From PALSA-129 sp050014595 (GTDB taxonomy: Bacteria; Acidobacteriota; Terriglobia; Bryobacterales; Bryobacteraceae): a stretch of 64,000 nucleotides of DNA. Positions 9,108-17,553 of this stretch are shown piece after piece. The notes under the pieces were generated by a model, which worked only from the letters and a program-made list of their open reading frames with translations, did no database searches and was not told the DNA's origin. The position numbers were made by a program, and so were the translations under genes. The stretch lies in the NCBI GenBank assembly GCA_050014595.1, contig JBEKDA010000064.1, forward strand, positions 17,932-81,931, given 5' to 3'. How positions within the stretch are numbered: the stretch's first letter is position 1; each line of letters opens with the position of its first letter.

Positions 9108-11267
9108 ATGCGCTGCTCTTGCTGCCTGCTGTTGTTGCTTTCGGGCCTTCCCTCGCTCGCGGCTGTTCCCGTCGCTTCGGGGTCCCATCCGGCTCCGCGC
9201 GAGACGTTGGGCGTCGAACGGCTGCGCTACGCACTGGCGAACGTATCGCAGCCCGGCGCGCGCGTGATCGCCGGGACGCGGGCGTCCGACGCGTTCGTTG
9301 GAATGCCGGGCCTGCCGGATTTTGAACGGGAAGCGTCGGAGGCCTTCCATCTGCTGCGGCGCGGCGGCGCGTGGCTGGTGATCGGCAGCGATCCATCCGG
9401 CGTACTGTATGGATGCCTGGAACTGGCGCGGCGGGCGAAGCAGGACGGCCGGCTTCCGGCGGCCATCGATTTCGCGGACCATCCGCAGTTCCGCCTGCGC
9501 GGTCCGAACATCGGGATGCAAAAGACGGCGATTACTTATGACGGTGCGATGTATGACTATCGCTACACGCCCGAAGAATTCCCGTTCTTTTACAACAAGC
9601 CTCTGTGGACCCGCTATCTGGATTTTCTGCTCGAAAACCGGATGAACACGCTGTACCTGTGGAACGGTCATCCGTTCACTTCGCTGTTGAAGTTGCCGAA
9701 GTATCCCGATGCGCAGGAACTTCCCGACGCGCAGCTAAACGCCAACATGGAAATGTTCCGCTGGCTGGCTACCGAGGCTGACCGGCGCGGCATCTGGGTG
9801 ATTCAAGCCTTCTACAACATCCATATCTCGCATGCCCTGGCCAAGGCGCGCGGCCTGCCCAATCAACTGCATGAGCCGACCGAGTTCACCAGCCAGTACA
9901 CGCGTTACTGCATCAGCGAATTCATCCGAACCTATCCCAATGTGGGACTCATGATGACGCTGGGAGAGGCGCTGCGTCCGGAATACGGCCCCGTCTGGTT
10001 GGCGAAGACCATCATTCCGGGTGTGAAGGATGGAATGCGCGCGTTGGGCACGGCCCAGGAGCCGCCCATCATCGTTCGCGCGCACGCCACCAACATCGAA
10101 GAAGCCATGAAGCAGGCGCTGCCGCTTTACAAGAACATCTACACGATGCACAAGTGGAACGGCGAATCGCTGACGTGGACTGACGTGCGCGGCGAGGTGC
10201 TGCGGATGCATCGATCGCTGGTCGAACTCGGCTCGACGCACATCGCGAACATCCATTTGCTATCGAACCTGGAGCCGTTCCGCTGGGGCTCGCCCAGCTT
10301 CATCCAGAAGACCATGCAATCGTGCCAGAGAATCGGCATCGAGGGGCTGCACCTGTATCCGCTGCGCTACTGGGACTGGCCCAACAGCGCCGACAATCCG
10401 GCGGAGATTCAGTTTGACCGCGACTGGATCTGGTTCGAGGCGTGGGCTCGTTATGCCTGGGATCCTAACCGCGACCCCGCGGCGGAGCGCCAGTACTGGA
10501 TCGGACGCATCGCCGAGCACTTTGGATCAACGGAAGCGGCGCGGCACATTCTGGATGCCTACGAACTGTCGGGGACATGCGCGCCCCGGTTGCTGCCGCG
10601 CATCGGCATCACCGAAGGCAACCGGCAGTCGTTGACGCTGGGAATGCTGATGACGCAATTGATCGATCCGGAGCGCTACAACGCATTGTCGTTGCTGTGG
10701 GAGGGCGACGCGCCGCCGGGAGAGCGGCTGGCCGATTGGGTGCTCAAGGAGTGGGAGCACAAACCGCACGAGGGCGAGACACCGATCGGGGTGGCCGTGG
10801 AAGTTGCGGCATCGGCAACGCGCGCCGTGGCCGCCGCCGCGGCAGCCGGTCCGTTCGTAAGGAAGGACCGCGAAGAGTACCGGCGCTTGCTGAACGATAT
10901 GCGTGCCATGGAGGCGCAGTACCGGTATTACGACGCCAAGACGCGCTCGGCCGCGCTGGTTTTGCGATACGGCTACAGCCACGACCTGAAGGATCTCCAA
11001 CAGGCGCTCGTGCCGCTGAAGGAGAGCGTCGACTATTACCGGCGGCTGGTGGCTCTCACCGACAAGACGTATCGAGAAGCGTGCAGCGTTCACAGCGTTT
11101 CACGGCGCATCCCTTTCCGCGGGGCGCCCGGAAAATATACGCACTGGCGCGACTGTCTGCCGGAGTACGAGCGCGAGCTCGCGATCTTCGAGCGCAACCT
11201 GACGGCGCTCGAGACCTCGGGGCCGTTGATACAGAAGAAGGGCCTGGACTGGCTGTTTGAGCAGTAA
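9108..11267 (+). CDS. Secreted TIM-barrel glycoside hydrolase, GH20/GH67-like fold, family not assigned
   Basis: 719 residues from ATG 9108, which begins a Cys/Leu-rich signal peptide (MRCSCCLLLLLSG). The longer frame from 9045 puts 21 charged residues before it and is rejected. The first ~130 residues resemble the small alpha/beta domain that precedes the barrel in GH20/GH67/GH84-type enzymes (WLVIGSDPSGVLYGCLELAR). The barrel follows: FLLENRMNTLYLWNGHPF, RGIWVIQAFYNIHISHA, VGLMMTLGEALRPEYG. The Glu in TLGEAL is a candidate catalytic residue. A helical C-terminal region (about 580-719) ends the protein. It lies divergent to the MGH1-like gene with 123 bp between starts, so the two units may share regulation. 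Confidence 0.65.
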   Translation: MRCSCCLLLLLSGLPSLAAVPVASGSHPAPRETLGVERLRYALANVSQPGARVIAGTRASDAFVGMPGLPDFEREASEAFHLLRRGGAWLVIGSDPSGVLYGCLELARRAKQDGRLPAAIDFADHPQFRLRGPNIGMQKTAITYDGAMYDYRYTPEEFPFFYNKPLWTRYLDFLLENRMNTLYLWNGHPFTSLLKLPKYPDAQELPDAQLNANMEMFRWLATEADRRGIWVIQAFYNIHISHALAKARGLPNQLHEPTEFTSQYTRYCISEFIRTYPNVGLMMTLGEALRPEYGPVWLAKTIIPGVKDGMRALGTAQEPPIIVRAHATNIEEAMKQALPLYKNIYTMHKWNGESLTWTDVRGEVLRMHRSLVELGSTHIANIHLLSNLEPFRWGSPSFIQKTMQSCQRIGIEGLHLYPLRYWDWPNSADNPAEIQFDRDWIWFEAWARYAWDPNRDPAAERQYWIGRIAEHFGSTEAARHILDAYELSGTCAPRLLPRIGITEGNRQSLTLGMLMTQLIDPERYNALSLLWEGDAPPGERLADWVLKEWEHKPHEGETPIGVAVEVAASATRAVAAAAAAGPFVRKDREEYRRLLNDMRAMEAQYRYYDAKTRSAALVLRYGYSHDLKDLQQALVPLKESVDYYRRLVALTDKTYREACSVHSVSRRIPFRGAPGKYTHWRDCLPEYERELAIFERNLTALETSGPLIQKKGLDWLFEQ

Positions 11268-11477
11268 ATCGGCCACTCCCCCGCATGGTTCCACACTGAA
11301 AGAGGCAAATTTCTGCAAGCCTTGAGTACGGAATTGGAACAGAATGGAACAGATTTGGGGGAGAGGCAGTCTGTAAACTACTGAAAACATGGTGGCCAGG
11401 GACGGACCTGTTTACCGAAAAGCTGGGAGTTGAAGACTTCGGTCTACCCGCTTGATGTTCGTCCGAGATATCCCGCA

Positions 11478-11619
11478 ATCGCAGCCACGGTAGCCCATCT
11501 GGAGGAAGTGGACGCCGAGATCCGATTTCCGCTAGCGGGCGTGGAACGGGTGTAACATTTTCGACGAATTGCTTTATTGCCGTACGAAGGCCGAAAGATG
11601 ACCGCGGCGGACGCCGAGC
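11478..11619 (+). pseudogene. Remnant of an ECF sigma factor 3' end plus start of its kinase gene
   Basis: Bases 11478-11555 encode IAATVAHLEEVDAEIRFPLA, then GVERV and a stop. The intact sigma factor at 12651 ends IAATVADPEEVDGEIRFLLA, then ALERV and a stop. Similarity continues through the non-coding junction (11551-11597 against 13390-13437) to an ATG followed by ACC at 11598, like the ATG-ACC start of the kinase gene at 13438. The distance from AATCGCAG to that ATG is 121 nt here and 122 nt in the intact copy. Similarity stops soon after, and the rest of the kinase is absent. I read this as the scar of a second sigma-kinase module. Confidence 0.75.
11551..11578 (+). promoter_or_regulatory. 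Candidate ECF-type promoter, copy a (in the remnant)
   Basis: TGTAAC at 11551-11556 and CTTTATT at 11572-11578 are separated by 15 nt. The arrangement is the same as at 13391-13417 in front of the intact kinase gene. This copy lies 19 nt before the remnant ATG. Confidence 0.45.
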
Positions 11620-11844
11620 AGGTCGTCGCGAGCCGCGTGTTGCGCGGTCGGGGCAGGGCTCTGTGAAAGAATGCCTGTCAACAATGCTCCCGTTGGTGGA
11701 GGGATATCGGAACCGGATGGTCAACAGTTCTCCGACTGGCCTGAGGCGAGTTCCCAGCCAAGTCGCAGGATCGGCGGGTGGCGGCTGGAACTCAACGGAA
11801 CAAGACCCGGGACTTCAAATTAGAAATCCCGGTGGAGGTACACT

Positions 11845-12465
11845 ATGTTTACTCGATCTCTTCGCGGCGCGGGGGTGGCTGTATTCTTTGCGGCGCTTGT
11901 ATGCGCGCAAGTAGGCCCCGGCGGTCACTGGGAAGGCTCCTTTACGATGAACAATCGCGAGACCGGGTTGTCGCTCGACCTGGCGAAGAACGCGAAATCG
12001 GAGTGGATCGCCAGTATGGGCCTTCCCTCCGAAAACGCGACCGGCCTTGTCGTGATGGATGTGGCGGTAGGGACGATCTCCAGCCCGCAGGGTTCGCTGC
12101 CGGTCGAATTCAAGCGCACGGGCGAGGCAAAGGTGGAGCTGATCCCGGCGAGCCCGGCGGTGTCGAAGGAACTCGAAGGAGATTGGGAAGGCTCGATCGA
12201 GTCGCCTAACGGCGCGTTCCGGTTGGTATTCCATTTCAAGAATCAACCGGACAACACGGTAGCGGCGACCGTCGACAGTAGCCTCGCCGCGAGCATGGTG
12301 GGCATGCCCCTCGATAACGTGAAACAGACGGGGCAGAAGGTGGAGTTCGGGATGAAGATCGCCGGCGGCACCTTTCAAGGAAGCCTGAACAAGGAAGGCA
12401 CCGAACTGGCCGGACAGTTGATCCACGAGGCAAACAGCACGCCGTTGACGCTGCGGAAGCGATAG
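11845..12465 (+). CDS. Secreted protein of unknown function with two internal WEGS repeats
   Basis: 206 residues with a signal peptide (MFTRSLRGAGVAVFFAALVCAQ). GGAGGT 7 nt before the ATG confirms the start. The mature part contains two related segments, GHWEGSF (about residue 27) and GDWEGSI (about residue 115), each opening a beta-rich stretch, which suggests a duplicated lipocalin-like or beta-sandwich unit. Similar small exported proteins are common in Acidobacteria, but I know no function. It precedes the sigma factor gene by 185 bp in the same direction; no shared promoter is evident. Confidence 0.7.
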   Translation: MFTRSLRGAGVAVFFAALVCAQVGPGGHWEGSFTMNNRETGLSLDLAKNAKSEWIASMGLPSENATGLVVMDVAVGTISSPQGSLPVEFKRTGEAKVELIPASPAVSKELEGDWEGSIESPNGAFRLVFHFKNQPDNTVAATVDSSLAASMVGMPLDNVKQTGQKVEFGMKIAGGTFQGSLNKEGTELAGQLIHEANSTPLTLRKR

Positions 12466-12650
12466 GGGGTTCAGAGGACTCGCCGCCGCCGTGCATCACG
12501 TAGACTCGTGACGGGTGGTCCCGATCCACTCCGCCAGAGGAGTGGCATCGAGCTATGGAACTGGCCGCCATGCCCGCCTTTAGAAGCCGCTGAAAAGCAG
12601 ATTACACCACCTGTTTATCATATAATTCTTAAGCAGGTACGAGATCCGCT

Positions 12651-13394
12651 GTGGCAACGAGCGACAAGACGGCCGAGAGTCATTCCCGCCGGTTTCCCAC
12701 CACGTCGTGGACCATGGTATCCGCCGCGGGCCGCCACTCGTCCGGTTCCGCGGACGCTCTGAGCAAGCTGTGCGCCACGTACTGGCTGCCGGTCTATGCG
12801 TTCATCCGGAGAAAGGGATACTCGCGGGAGGAGTCCGAAGACCTGTGCCAGGCCTTCTTCACCCGGGTTCTCGAACACGGCACGCTGGGCGAAGCCCGGC
12901 GGGAACGCGGCAAGTTCCGCTCCTTCCTGCTGGCGTCGGCGACCCACTTTGTGGCGAATGAGTGGGACCGCTCGCGGGCTCAGAAGCGGGGCGGAGATTG
13001 CGCCACGCTTTCGTTCGATTTCGAGGCCGGCGAAGAGACATATCACCGCGAGCCGTACCACCAACTCACGCCGGAAGCGCTGTACGAGCGGCAGTGGGCG
13101 ATGGCCCTGCTCGACCGGGTGCTGGGGCGGCAGCGCGAAGAGCACGCCCGGCGAGGCCAGACCGCGCAGTTCGATCTGCTGAAAGTGTTTCTGACCGGCG
13201 ATCAGGACCGGGGCTCAACCCATCAGTTGACCGCGAAGCTGGATATGAGCGACGCCGCGGTCCGCACGGCGGTGCATCGCTTGCGGCGGCGGTACGCGGA
13301 ACTGCTCCGGGAGGAAATCGCAGCCACGGTAGCCGATCCGGAGGAAGTGGACGGCGAGATCCGGTTTTTGCTCGCCGCCCTGGAGCGGGTGTAA
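12651..13394 (+). CDS. ECF-type RNA polymerase sigma factor, kinase-associated group
   Basis: 247 residues, GTG start. RFPTTSWTMVSAA at the N-terminus is the hallmark opening of the ECF group that Acidobacteria and Planctomycetes encode beside Ser/Thr kinases. Region 2 is visible as LCATYWLPVYAFIRRKG and ESEDLCQAFFTRVLEHG. Region 4 is a helix-turn-helix at about 185-225 (STHQLTAKLDMSDAAVRTAV). No anti-sigma gene is adjacent; in this group the neighbouring kinase is thought to act in control. A TATAAT hexamer at 12621-12626 could be a housekeeping -10, but no good -35 is seen. The gene does not carry the GTAAC motif found in front of its neighbours. Confidence 0.88.
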   Translation: MATSDKTAESHSRRFPTTSWTMVSAAGRHSSGSADALSKLCATYWLPVYAFIRRKGYSREESEDLCQAFFTRVLEHGTLGEARRERGKFRSFLLASATHFVANEWDRSRAQKRGGDCATLSFDFEAGEETYHREPYHQLTPEALYERQWAMALLDRVLGRQREEHARRGQTAQFDLLKVFLTGDQDRGSTHQLTAKLDMSDAAVRTAVHRLRRRYAELLREEIAATVADPEEVDGEIRFLLAALERV

Positions 13395-13417
13395 CAGTCA
13401 CGGCGGATTGCTTTACT
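13391..13417 (+). promoter_or_regulatory. Candidate ECF-type promoter, copy b, in front of the kinase gene
   Basis: GTAAC (13391-13395), 15 nt, CTTTACT (13411-13417). It starts on the stop codon of the sigma factor gene and ends 20 nt before the kinase ATG, with GGAGG at 13426-13430 as ribosome-binding site. Confidence 0.5.
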
Positions 13418-13437
13418 GACCGTGCGGAGGCTGGAAG

Positions 13438-16170
13438 ATGACCACAACCGAACGGTGCCCGGAGTGCGGCGGCCCGTTAATGGCCGGTGCGCAAGCTGGC
13501 ATGTGCGCGCGGTGCCTGCTGGCGGCGGCCCTGCGCCACCCCGTGACGGCTGCCCTGGCGGGTCTCCCCCAGCCCGGCGAGTGGATCGGCCCTTACCGCC
13601 TGGTCCGCCTTCTCGGTGAGGGCGGAATGGGCATGGTATTTCTGGCCGAACAGGCACAGCCGATCGCCCGCCAGGTTGCCCTGAAGGTAATCAAGCTGGG
13701 AATGGATACCCACGCCGTATTGGCGCGGTTTCAGTCGGAGCAGCAGGCGATTGCATTGATGGAACACCCGAATATCGCGAGCGTGTACGAGGCGGGGGCT
13801 ACCGCGGAAGGCCGGCCGTTCTTCGTGATGGAGTTTGTGCCGGGCCTTCCGATAACCGATTACTGCGACCAGCGCCGGCTCAACACCCGCCAACGGTTGG
13901 AACTCTTCCTAAAAGTAGCGAATGCAGTCCAGCACGCACATCAGAAGGGCATCATTCATCGCGACCTGAAGCCTTCCAATATTCTGGTGATGGACCTCGA
14001 CGGCGAGCCCGTCCCCAAGATCATCGATTTCGGACTCGCGAGGGCTACGGATAAGAATACGGCGGAGCACACGCTCTTTACGGAAGTCGGCGTCTTGATC
14101 GGCACCCCCGAATATATGAGCCCGGAGCAGGCTTCTTTGCGAGAGCGGGACGTTGACACGCGCACCGACATCTATTCGCTCGGCGTGCTGCTTTATGAGT
14201 TGCTGGTGGGCGCGGTTCCGTTCGCCTCCAAGGCGCTGCGGGCGGCGGGGTATGACGAGATCCGCCGGATTCTCCGCGAGGACGATCCTCCCAAGCCGGT
14301 GACGTGCCGGGCTACCGACTCGCGAGGCCTGCGCCGGGAATTGCGCGGTGACCTCGAGTGGATCACGCTGAAGACGCTGGAGAAGGACCGTTCCCGCCGA
14401 TACGCCACTGTCGCGGACTTGGCTGAGGATATTCACCGCCGGCTGGCGGGGGAGCCGGTGACGGCGGCGCCTCCGGACCCGATCTACCGCCTGCGCAAAT
14501 TCGCCGGACGCCATGCGCTGCAACTTGCGGCGGCCTCCACGGTGTTCCTCGCGCTCCTCGCGGGCCTGGCGCTCAGCACGGCCTACTATCTGCGGTCGGA
14601 GTATGAGCGGGAGAGCAGTGAACAACGGCATTACACGACGTATCTTGGCGCGGCGGAAGAACTCCTGCTCCAGAGGCAATCGGCGCCAGCTCGCGAGCTT
14701 CTGCTGGCGTGCGCGCCGGCGATGCGGAATTGGGAATGGAGCCACCTGTGGTCGCAATCGGAGTCCGGTGGCGCCGGTCTGCTGCGGCGTGTGGAGGAGC
14801 CAATCGACACGATGGCCGTCGCCGCGCGCGGAGGCCCGGTCGCGCTGGGTTTTGGCACGGGGGTAGTAGAGGTGGTCAGGCCCGACGGCACGGTCGCTCA
14901 ACGCTGGCAAGCCCACAAGGGCGCGGTGCGCGGCCTGGCATTCAGCCCGGACGGTGCGGAGTTGGCGAGCGTAGGGGGCGACCCCTCAGTGCGGGTTTGG
15001 GACGTCTCTGCCAGTCGTTTGATAACGGAATTGCCAGCCCCTTTCCAGGTATCCTCGGTCGCCTATAGCCCCGGCGGTCGGCTAATCGCGGCAGGGTCGA
15101 CGGATGGCGCCGCCATTGTCTGGGAAGCCGCCGCGAGATCGCGCCTGTTTACCGTGCGTACCGGCCAGCCAGTGGACGGAGTGGATTTCGTGCCGGACGG
15201 CAGCGCTCTGGTGACGACCGGCCGCGGGTCGGCGCAACTCTGGTTTATTCCCAGTGGAAAGCTGCGCCGTTCGTACCGGGATGCCGCAGTGGCAACGTTC
15301 AGCGGCGGCGGGGCACTGGCCATAACCGCGGCTGCCGGCAGCACGGAAGCGCGCATCTGGCATGCGCGCGCGGATCAGATCCGGGGAGTATTGCACACCG
15401 CCTCGCCAATTGTGTCCGCCGCATTTTGCACTCGCAGGGGCCGTGTGGTACTCGCCACCCGGGCCGGCGGCCTCGAGATCTGGAGCACCACATATTACGA
15501 GCATCTGGTCACGCTTCACGCCGACCCCGGCATCCGCCAGTTGCGGTTTACCGGCGATGGCCGGATGCTCGTCGGTTTGTACGAGAAGGAAGTCCGAATC
15601 TGGGACACTCAGGCCGCGGTGCCGCCGCCAGAGGCGCCTCCGGGACCGGAGGAAGGGTCGTCATTGGCGCCATCCGTATGGAGCATATTTGGGAAGATGA
15701 TGGCCGGTGGAATCGCCGTCCTCCTGACAGGCGGGGCGTTGTGCGCCGCCCTGTTCCGCCGCCGCGCATGGCAGGCGGCCATAGACAACCGGCTAAGGGG
15801 GATTCCAATAGCCGGCGCATCGCTTCGGGCGGCCCGCGCCGGCCGGTGGGTGGCGCGAATTATCGGCGCTCTTTTGGCTCTCCTCTTTGTGGTCATGGAG
15901 CTTGGCGAAGGCATGCCGCTGCCCTCCCACGACGACATACGCTATGCAATCAGTTTTGCCGGATTCTGGTTAATGGCTGCCGGCCTGATACTCGCCTGGA
16001 TCTGGGAAGCCTGGGGAGGATTGTGCGCACTCGCCGGTTACGCGCTTTTCGTTTCAGTGATTCCACTCGCAGCGTTTAACCCTTTCATTCTGCCCATCGC
16101 TATAGTGAGCCTCCTGCACCTGCTGTGCTGGCTACGGCTTCGGATTGAGCACGCGCGGGCTTCCCCGTAA
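13438..16170 (+). CDS. Membrane Ser/Thr protein kinase with zinc ribbon, WD40 repeats and C-terminal membrane segments
   Basis: 910 residues. Cys7/Cys10 and Cys23/Cys26 form a small N-terminal zinc ribbon. The Hanks-type kinase domain (about 53-330) is complete: glycine loop LGEGGMGMV, Lys83 in VALKVIK, Asp176 in HRDLKPSN, Asp197 of DFG, and GTPEYMSPEQA. A transmembrane helix follows (LQLAAASTVFLALLAGLALS, about 360-380). WD40-like repeats (about 460-720: GLAFSPDGAELASVGGDPSV) lie on the other side. The C-terminal ~180 residues contain about four more hydrophobic helices, which is unusual for this kinase family. It lies directly downstream of the ECF sigma gene and probably signals to or from it. 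Confidence 0.92.
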   Translation: MTTTERCPECGGPLMAGAQAGMCARCLLAAALRHPVTAALAGLPQPGEWIGPYRLVRLLGEGGMGMVFLAEQAQPIARQVALKVIKLGMDTHAVLARFQSEQQAIALMEHPNIASVYEAGATAEGRPFFVMEFVPGLPITDYCDQRRLNTRQRLELFLKVANAVQHAHQKGIIHRDLKPSNILVMDLDGEPVPKIIDFGLARATDKNTAEHTLFTEVGVLIGTPEYMSPEQASLRERDVDTRTDIYSLGVLLYELLVGAVPFASKALRAAGYDEIRRILREDDPPKPVTCRATDSRGLRRELRGDLEWITLKTLEKDRSRRYATVADLAEDIHRRLAGEPVTAAPPDPIYRLRKFAGRHALQLAAASTVFLALLAGLALSTAYYLRSEYERESSEQRHYTTYLGAAEELLLQRQSAPARELLLACAPAMRNWEWSHLWSQSESGGAGLLRRVEEPIDTMAVAARGGPVALGFGTGVVEVVRPDGTVAQRWQAHKGAVRGLAFSPDGAELASVGGDPSVRVWDVSASRLITELPAPFQVSSVAYSPGGRLIAAGSTDGAAIVWEAAARSRLFTVRTGQPVDGVDFVPDGSALVTTGRGSAQLWFIPSGKLRRSYRDAAVATFSGGGALAITAAAGSTEARIWHARADQIRGVLHTASPIVSAAFCTRRGRVVLATRAGGLEIWSTTYYEHLVTLHADPGIRQLRFTGDGRMLVGLYEKEVRIWDTQAAVPPPEAPPGPEEGSSLAPSVWSIFGKMMAGGIAVLLTGGALCAALFRRRAWQAAIDNRLRGIPIAGASLRAARAGRWVARIIGALLALLFVVMELGEGMPLPSHDDIRYAISFAGFWLMAAGLILAWIWEAWGGLCALAGYALFVSVIPLAAFNPFILPIAIVSLLHLLCWLRLRIEHARASP

Positions 16171-16193
16171 CGTTTTCGGGCGTTTTCTTTACT
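16167..16193 (+). promoter_or_regulatory. Candidate ECF-type promoter, copy c
   Basis: GTAAC (16167-16171), 15 nt, CTTTACT (16187-16193), beginning at the kinase stop codon and 50 nt before the ATG at 16244. The flanks (GTTTTC and GGCGTTTT between the boxes) also resemble copy d. Confidence 0.5.
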
Positions 16194-16243
16194 CCGGAGT
16201 AGCAATCTGTGGACCGGGCAAGGCGCGTACAGGAGCGTGGTTT

Positions 16244-16594
16244 ATGAAAGTCTTTGTTGCGATCATTTCGTTCGTTGTGGTCATCGGGGTCGGCGAGGAG
16301 GCGGGGCCGGTTGCGGGATTCAGTGCGTTCCTGGCGTACTGTTTTGTGTGCCAGTTTCTTCTGTCCCGTGGGAACGTCGACGCCCACCGGCACTGGCCCA
16401 TCATGCTGACGCTGCCCATCGCCATCGTGGCCCTCATCATGATCCTGGGCGAGCGCCGAGAGGTCATTCTCTTTCAAGGCCTTGGAATCCTGACGTCGGG
16501 CAGCGCCGGCGCATACGCCGGCGCGGTTGCGGCGGCCATCCACGCGCGGCGAGCACCCGCGCAAGCCTCGCGTCAGCCGCGCCTCTTTTCTTGA
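16244..16594 (+). CDS. Small multi-pass membrane protein of unknown function
   Basis: 116 residues from ATG 16244. The longer frame from 16145 would begin inside the kinase gene and across the candidate promoter, so it is rejected. Three to four hydrophobic helices are visible (VFVAIISFVVVIGVG, FLAYCFVCQFLL, IMLTLPIAIVALIMIL, GSAGAYAGAVAAAI), followed by a short basic tail. There is no recognisable family. It has its own GTAAC/CTTTACT element and lies between the kinase and another membrane protein with the same element, so it may be part of the same response. Confidence 0.6.
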   Translation: MKVFVAIISFVVVIGVGEEAGPVAGFSAFLAYCFVCQFLLSRGNVDAHRHWPIMLTLPIAIVALIMILGERREVILFQGLGILTSGSAGAYAGAVAAAIHARRAPAQASRQPRLFS

Positions 16595-16641
16595 TGAGCA
16601 GGAGATCGCGCGATGAGCACCGCGAGAGGACGCTGATTCCG

Positions 16642-16668
16642 GTAACGTTTGGCGTTCTTTTCTTTACT
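16642..16668 (+). promoter_or_regulatory. Candidate ECF-type promoter, copy d
   Basis: GTAAC (16642-16646), 15 nt, CTTTACT (16662-16668), 38 nt before the GTG at 16707. It is the closest relative of copy c: both continue GTAACGTTT and end TTTTCTTTACTCC. Confidence 0.5.
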
Positions 16669-16706
16669 CCCACGTGGAAGCTCATGCGTCAGGAGGCGCT
16701 ATACGA

Positions 16707-17510
16707 GTGGGAATGACAGCACTTTCGGCCATATTGGGCCTGTTTTCGCCGCTTGTCTTTTTTCTTGGAGCGGCACCTTTCGAGGGGGGCGGCGGGAATT
16801 CGTTGAAAGAGGTAGTGGCCGGATCCGTCGCAATCGCTCTTTACCTCGCGCTTTGCCAGTTCCTGGTGGCGCGCAGCGCCCATTCCGCCGGTCGCACTCG
16901 TGCCGTATGGTCATCGAGTCTTGCGGCAATGATTGCCCCATTGCCCGTTGTGTTCCTCGCGATCGCGGTCATGGAAAAGTCCGGCGTGGTTCTTGAGCAA
17001 GACGTCCCCATGTTATTCGCCGGCTGCACCGGTTGCCTTGCCGGAGCGCTCATCGCACGATGGGCGCCGGACTGGCCGGGCGCTCACGGAGAGAACGTCA
17101 TGGCCGCATGCCGGATCGCGCTGCGAGTGGCCGGCGGTCTATCGATCGTGGTGGCCGCTCTGCTGTTCTTCGTGATAGCGCCCGTTGTTGCAATAGACAC
17201 GTCGCCGGGAGCCACGCCGGGACCGGCAGCTCGCGGCTTAATGGTTATCGCCGCGTTCCATCTGCTGCTTGCCGGCTTCTCGTTTTGGAAAACCCGTTCG
17301 GTAGCGATGCCGGTTGCCTCAGGGGTGTTCGGGCTGGTCTTTGGCCTGTTTCTGCTGTTCATGGCTTCAGTCTTTTCGCACCACGGCCCGTCCATACATT
17401 CGGCGGTGATTGCGCTCTATGTGTGCGCGGCAAGCGACCTCCTGGCCGGTTGCTCGGCAACTGCTGTGGCGACCGTGGGGCGCGGGGAGCCGGCTCCAGC
17501 CGGACTCTAG
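16707..17510 (+). CDS. Multi-pass membrane protein of unknown function
   Basis: 267 residues from GTG 16707, chosen because AGGAGG at 16691-16696 lies 10 nt upstream; the GTG at 16674 lies before that site, and the ATG at 16713 is also possible. About seven hydrophobic segments are visible, among them ILGLFSPLVFFLGAA, SVAIALYLALCQFLVA, IVVAALLFFVIAPVVA and VFGLVFGLFLLFMASVF. There are no conserved catalytic motifs. It has its own GTAAC/CTTTACT element and follows the smaller membrane protein at 16244; the two may be distantly related in their alternating helix pattern, but this is not certain. Confidence 0.6.
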   Translation: MGMTALSAILGLFSPLVFFLGAAPFEGGGGNSLKEVVAGSVAIALYLALCQFLVARSAHSAGRTRAVWSSSLAAMIAPLPVVFLAIAVMEKSGVVLEQDVPMLFAGCTGCLAGALIARWAPDWPGAHGENVMAACRIALRVAGGLSIVVAALLFFVIAPVVAIDTSPGATPGPAARGLMVIAAFHLLLAGFSFWKTRSVAMPVASGVFGLVFGLFLLFMASVFSHHGPSIHSAVIALYVCAASDLLAGCSATAVATVGRGEPAPAGL

Positions 17511-17553
17511 CGATCGCTCCAGCCAACGCGCCGCAAGTTATGCAAATCCTTTT

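Larger units (their letters stand above)
11268..11844. other. 577-bp intergenic stretch containing gene debris
   Basis: No intact gene is seen. The stretch contains a GGAACAG-rich tract at 11334-11360 and, from about 11478, a decayed copy of the sigma factor/kinase junction (separate entry). The last ~20 bases give a strong ribosome-binding site (GGAGGT) for the gene at 11845. Confidence 0.6.

Noticed and set aside
12598..12626. Sigma-70 promoter for the ECF sigma gene
   Set aside because: TATAAT is present at 12621-12626, but nothing close to TTGACA lies 16-18 nt upstream, so I do not list it as a feature.
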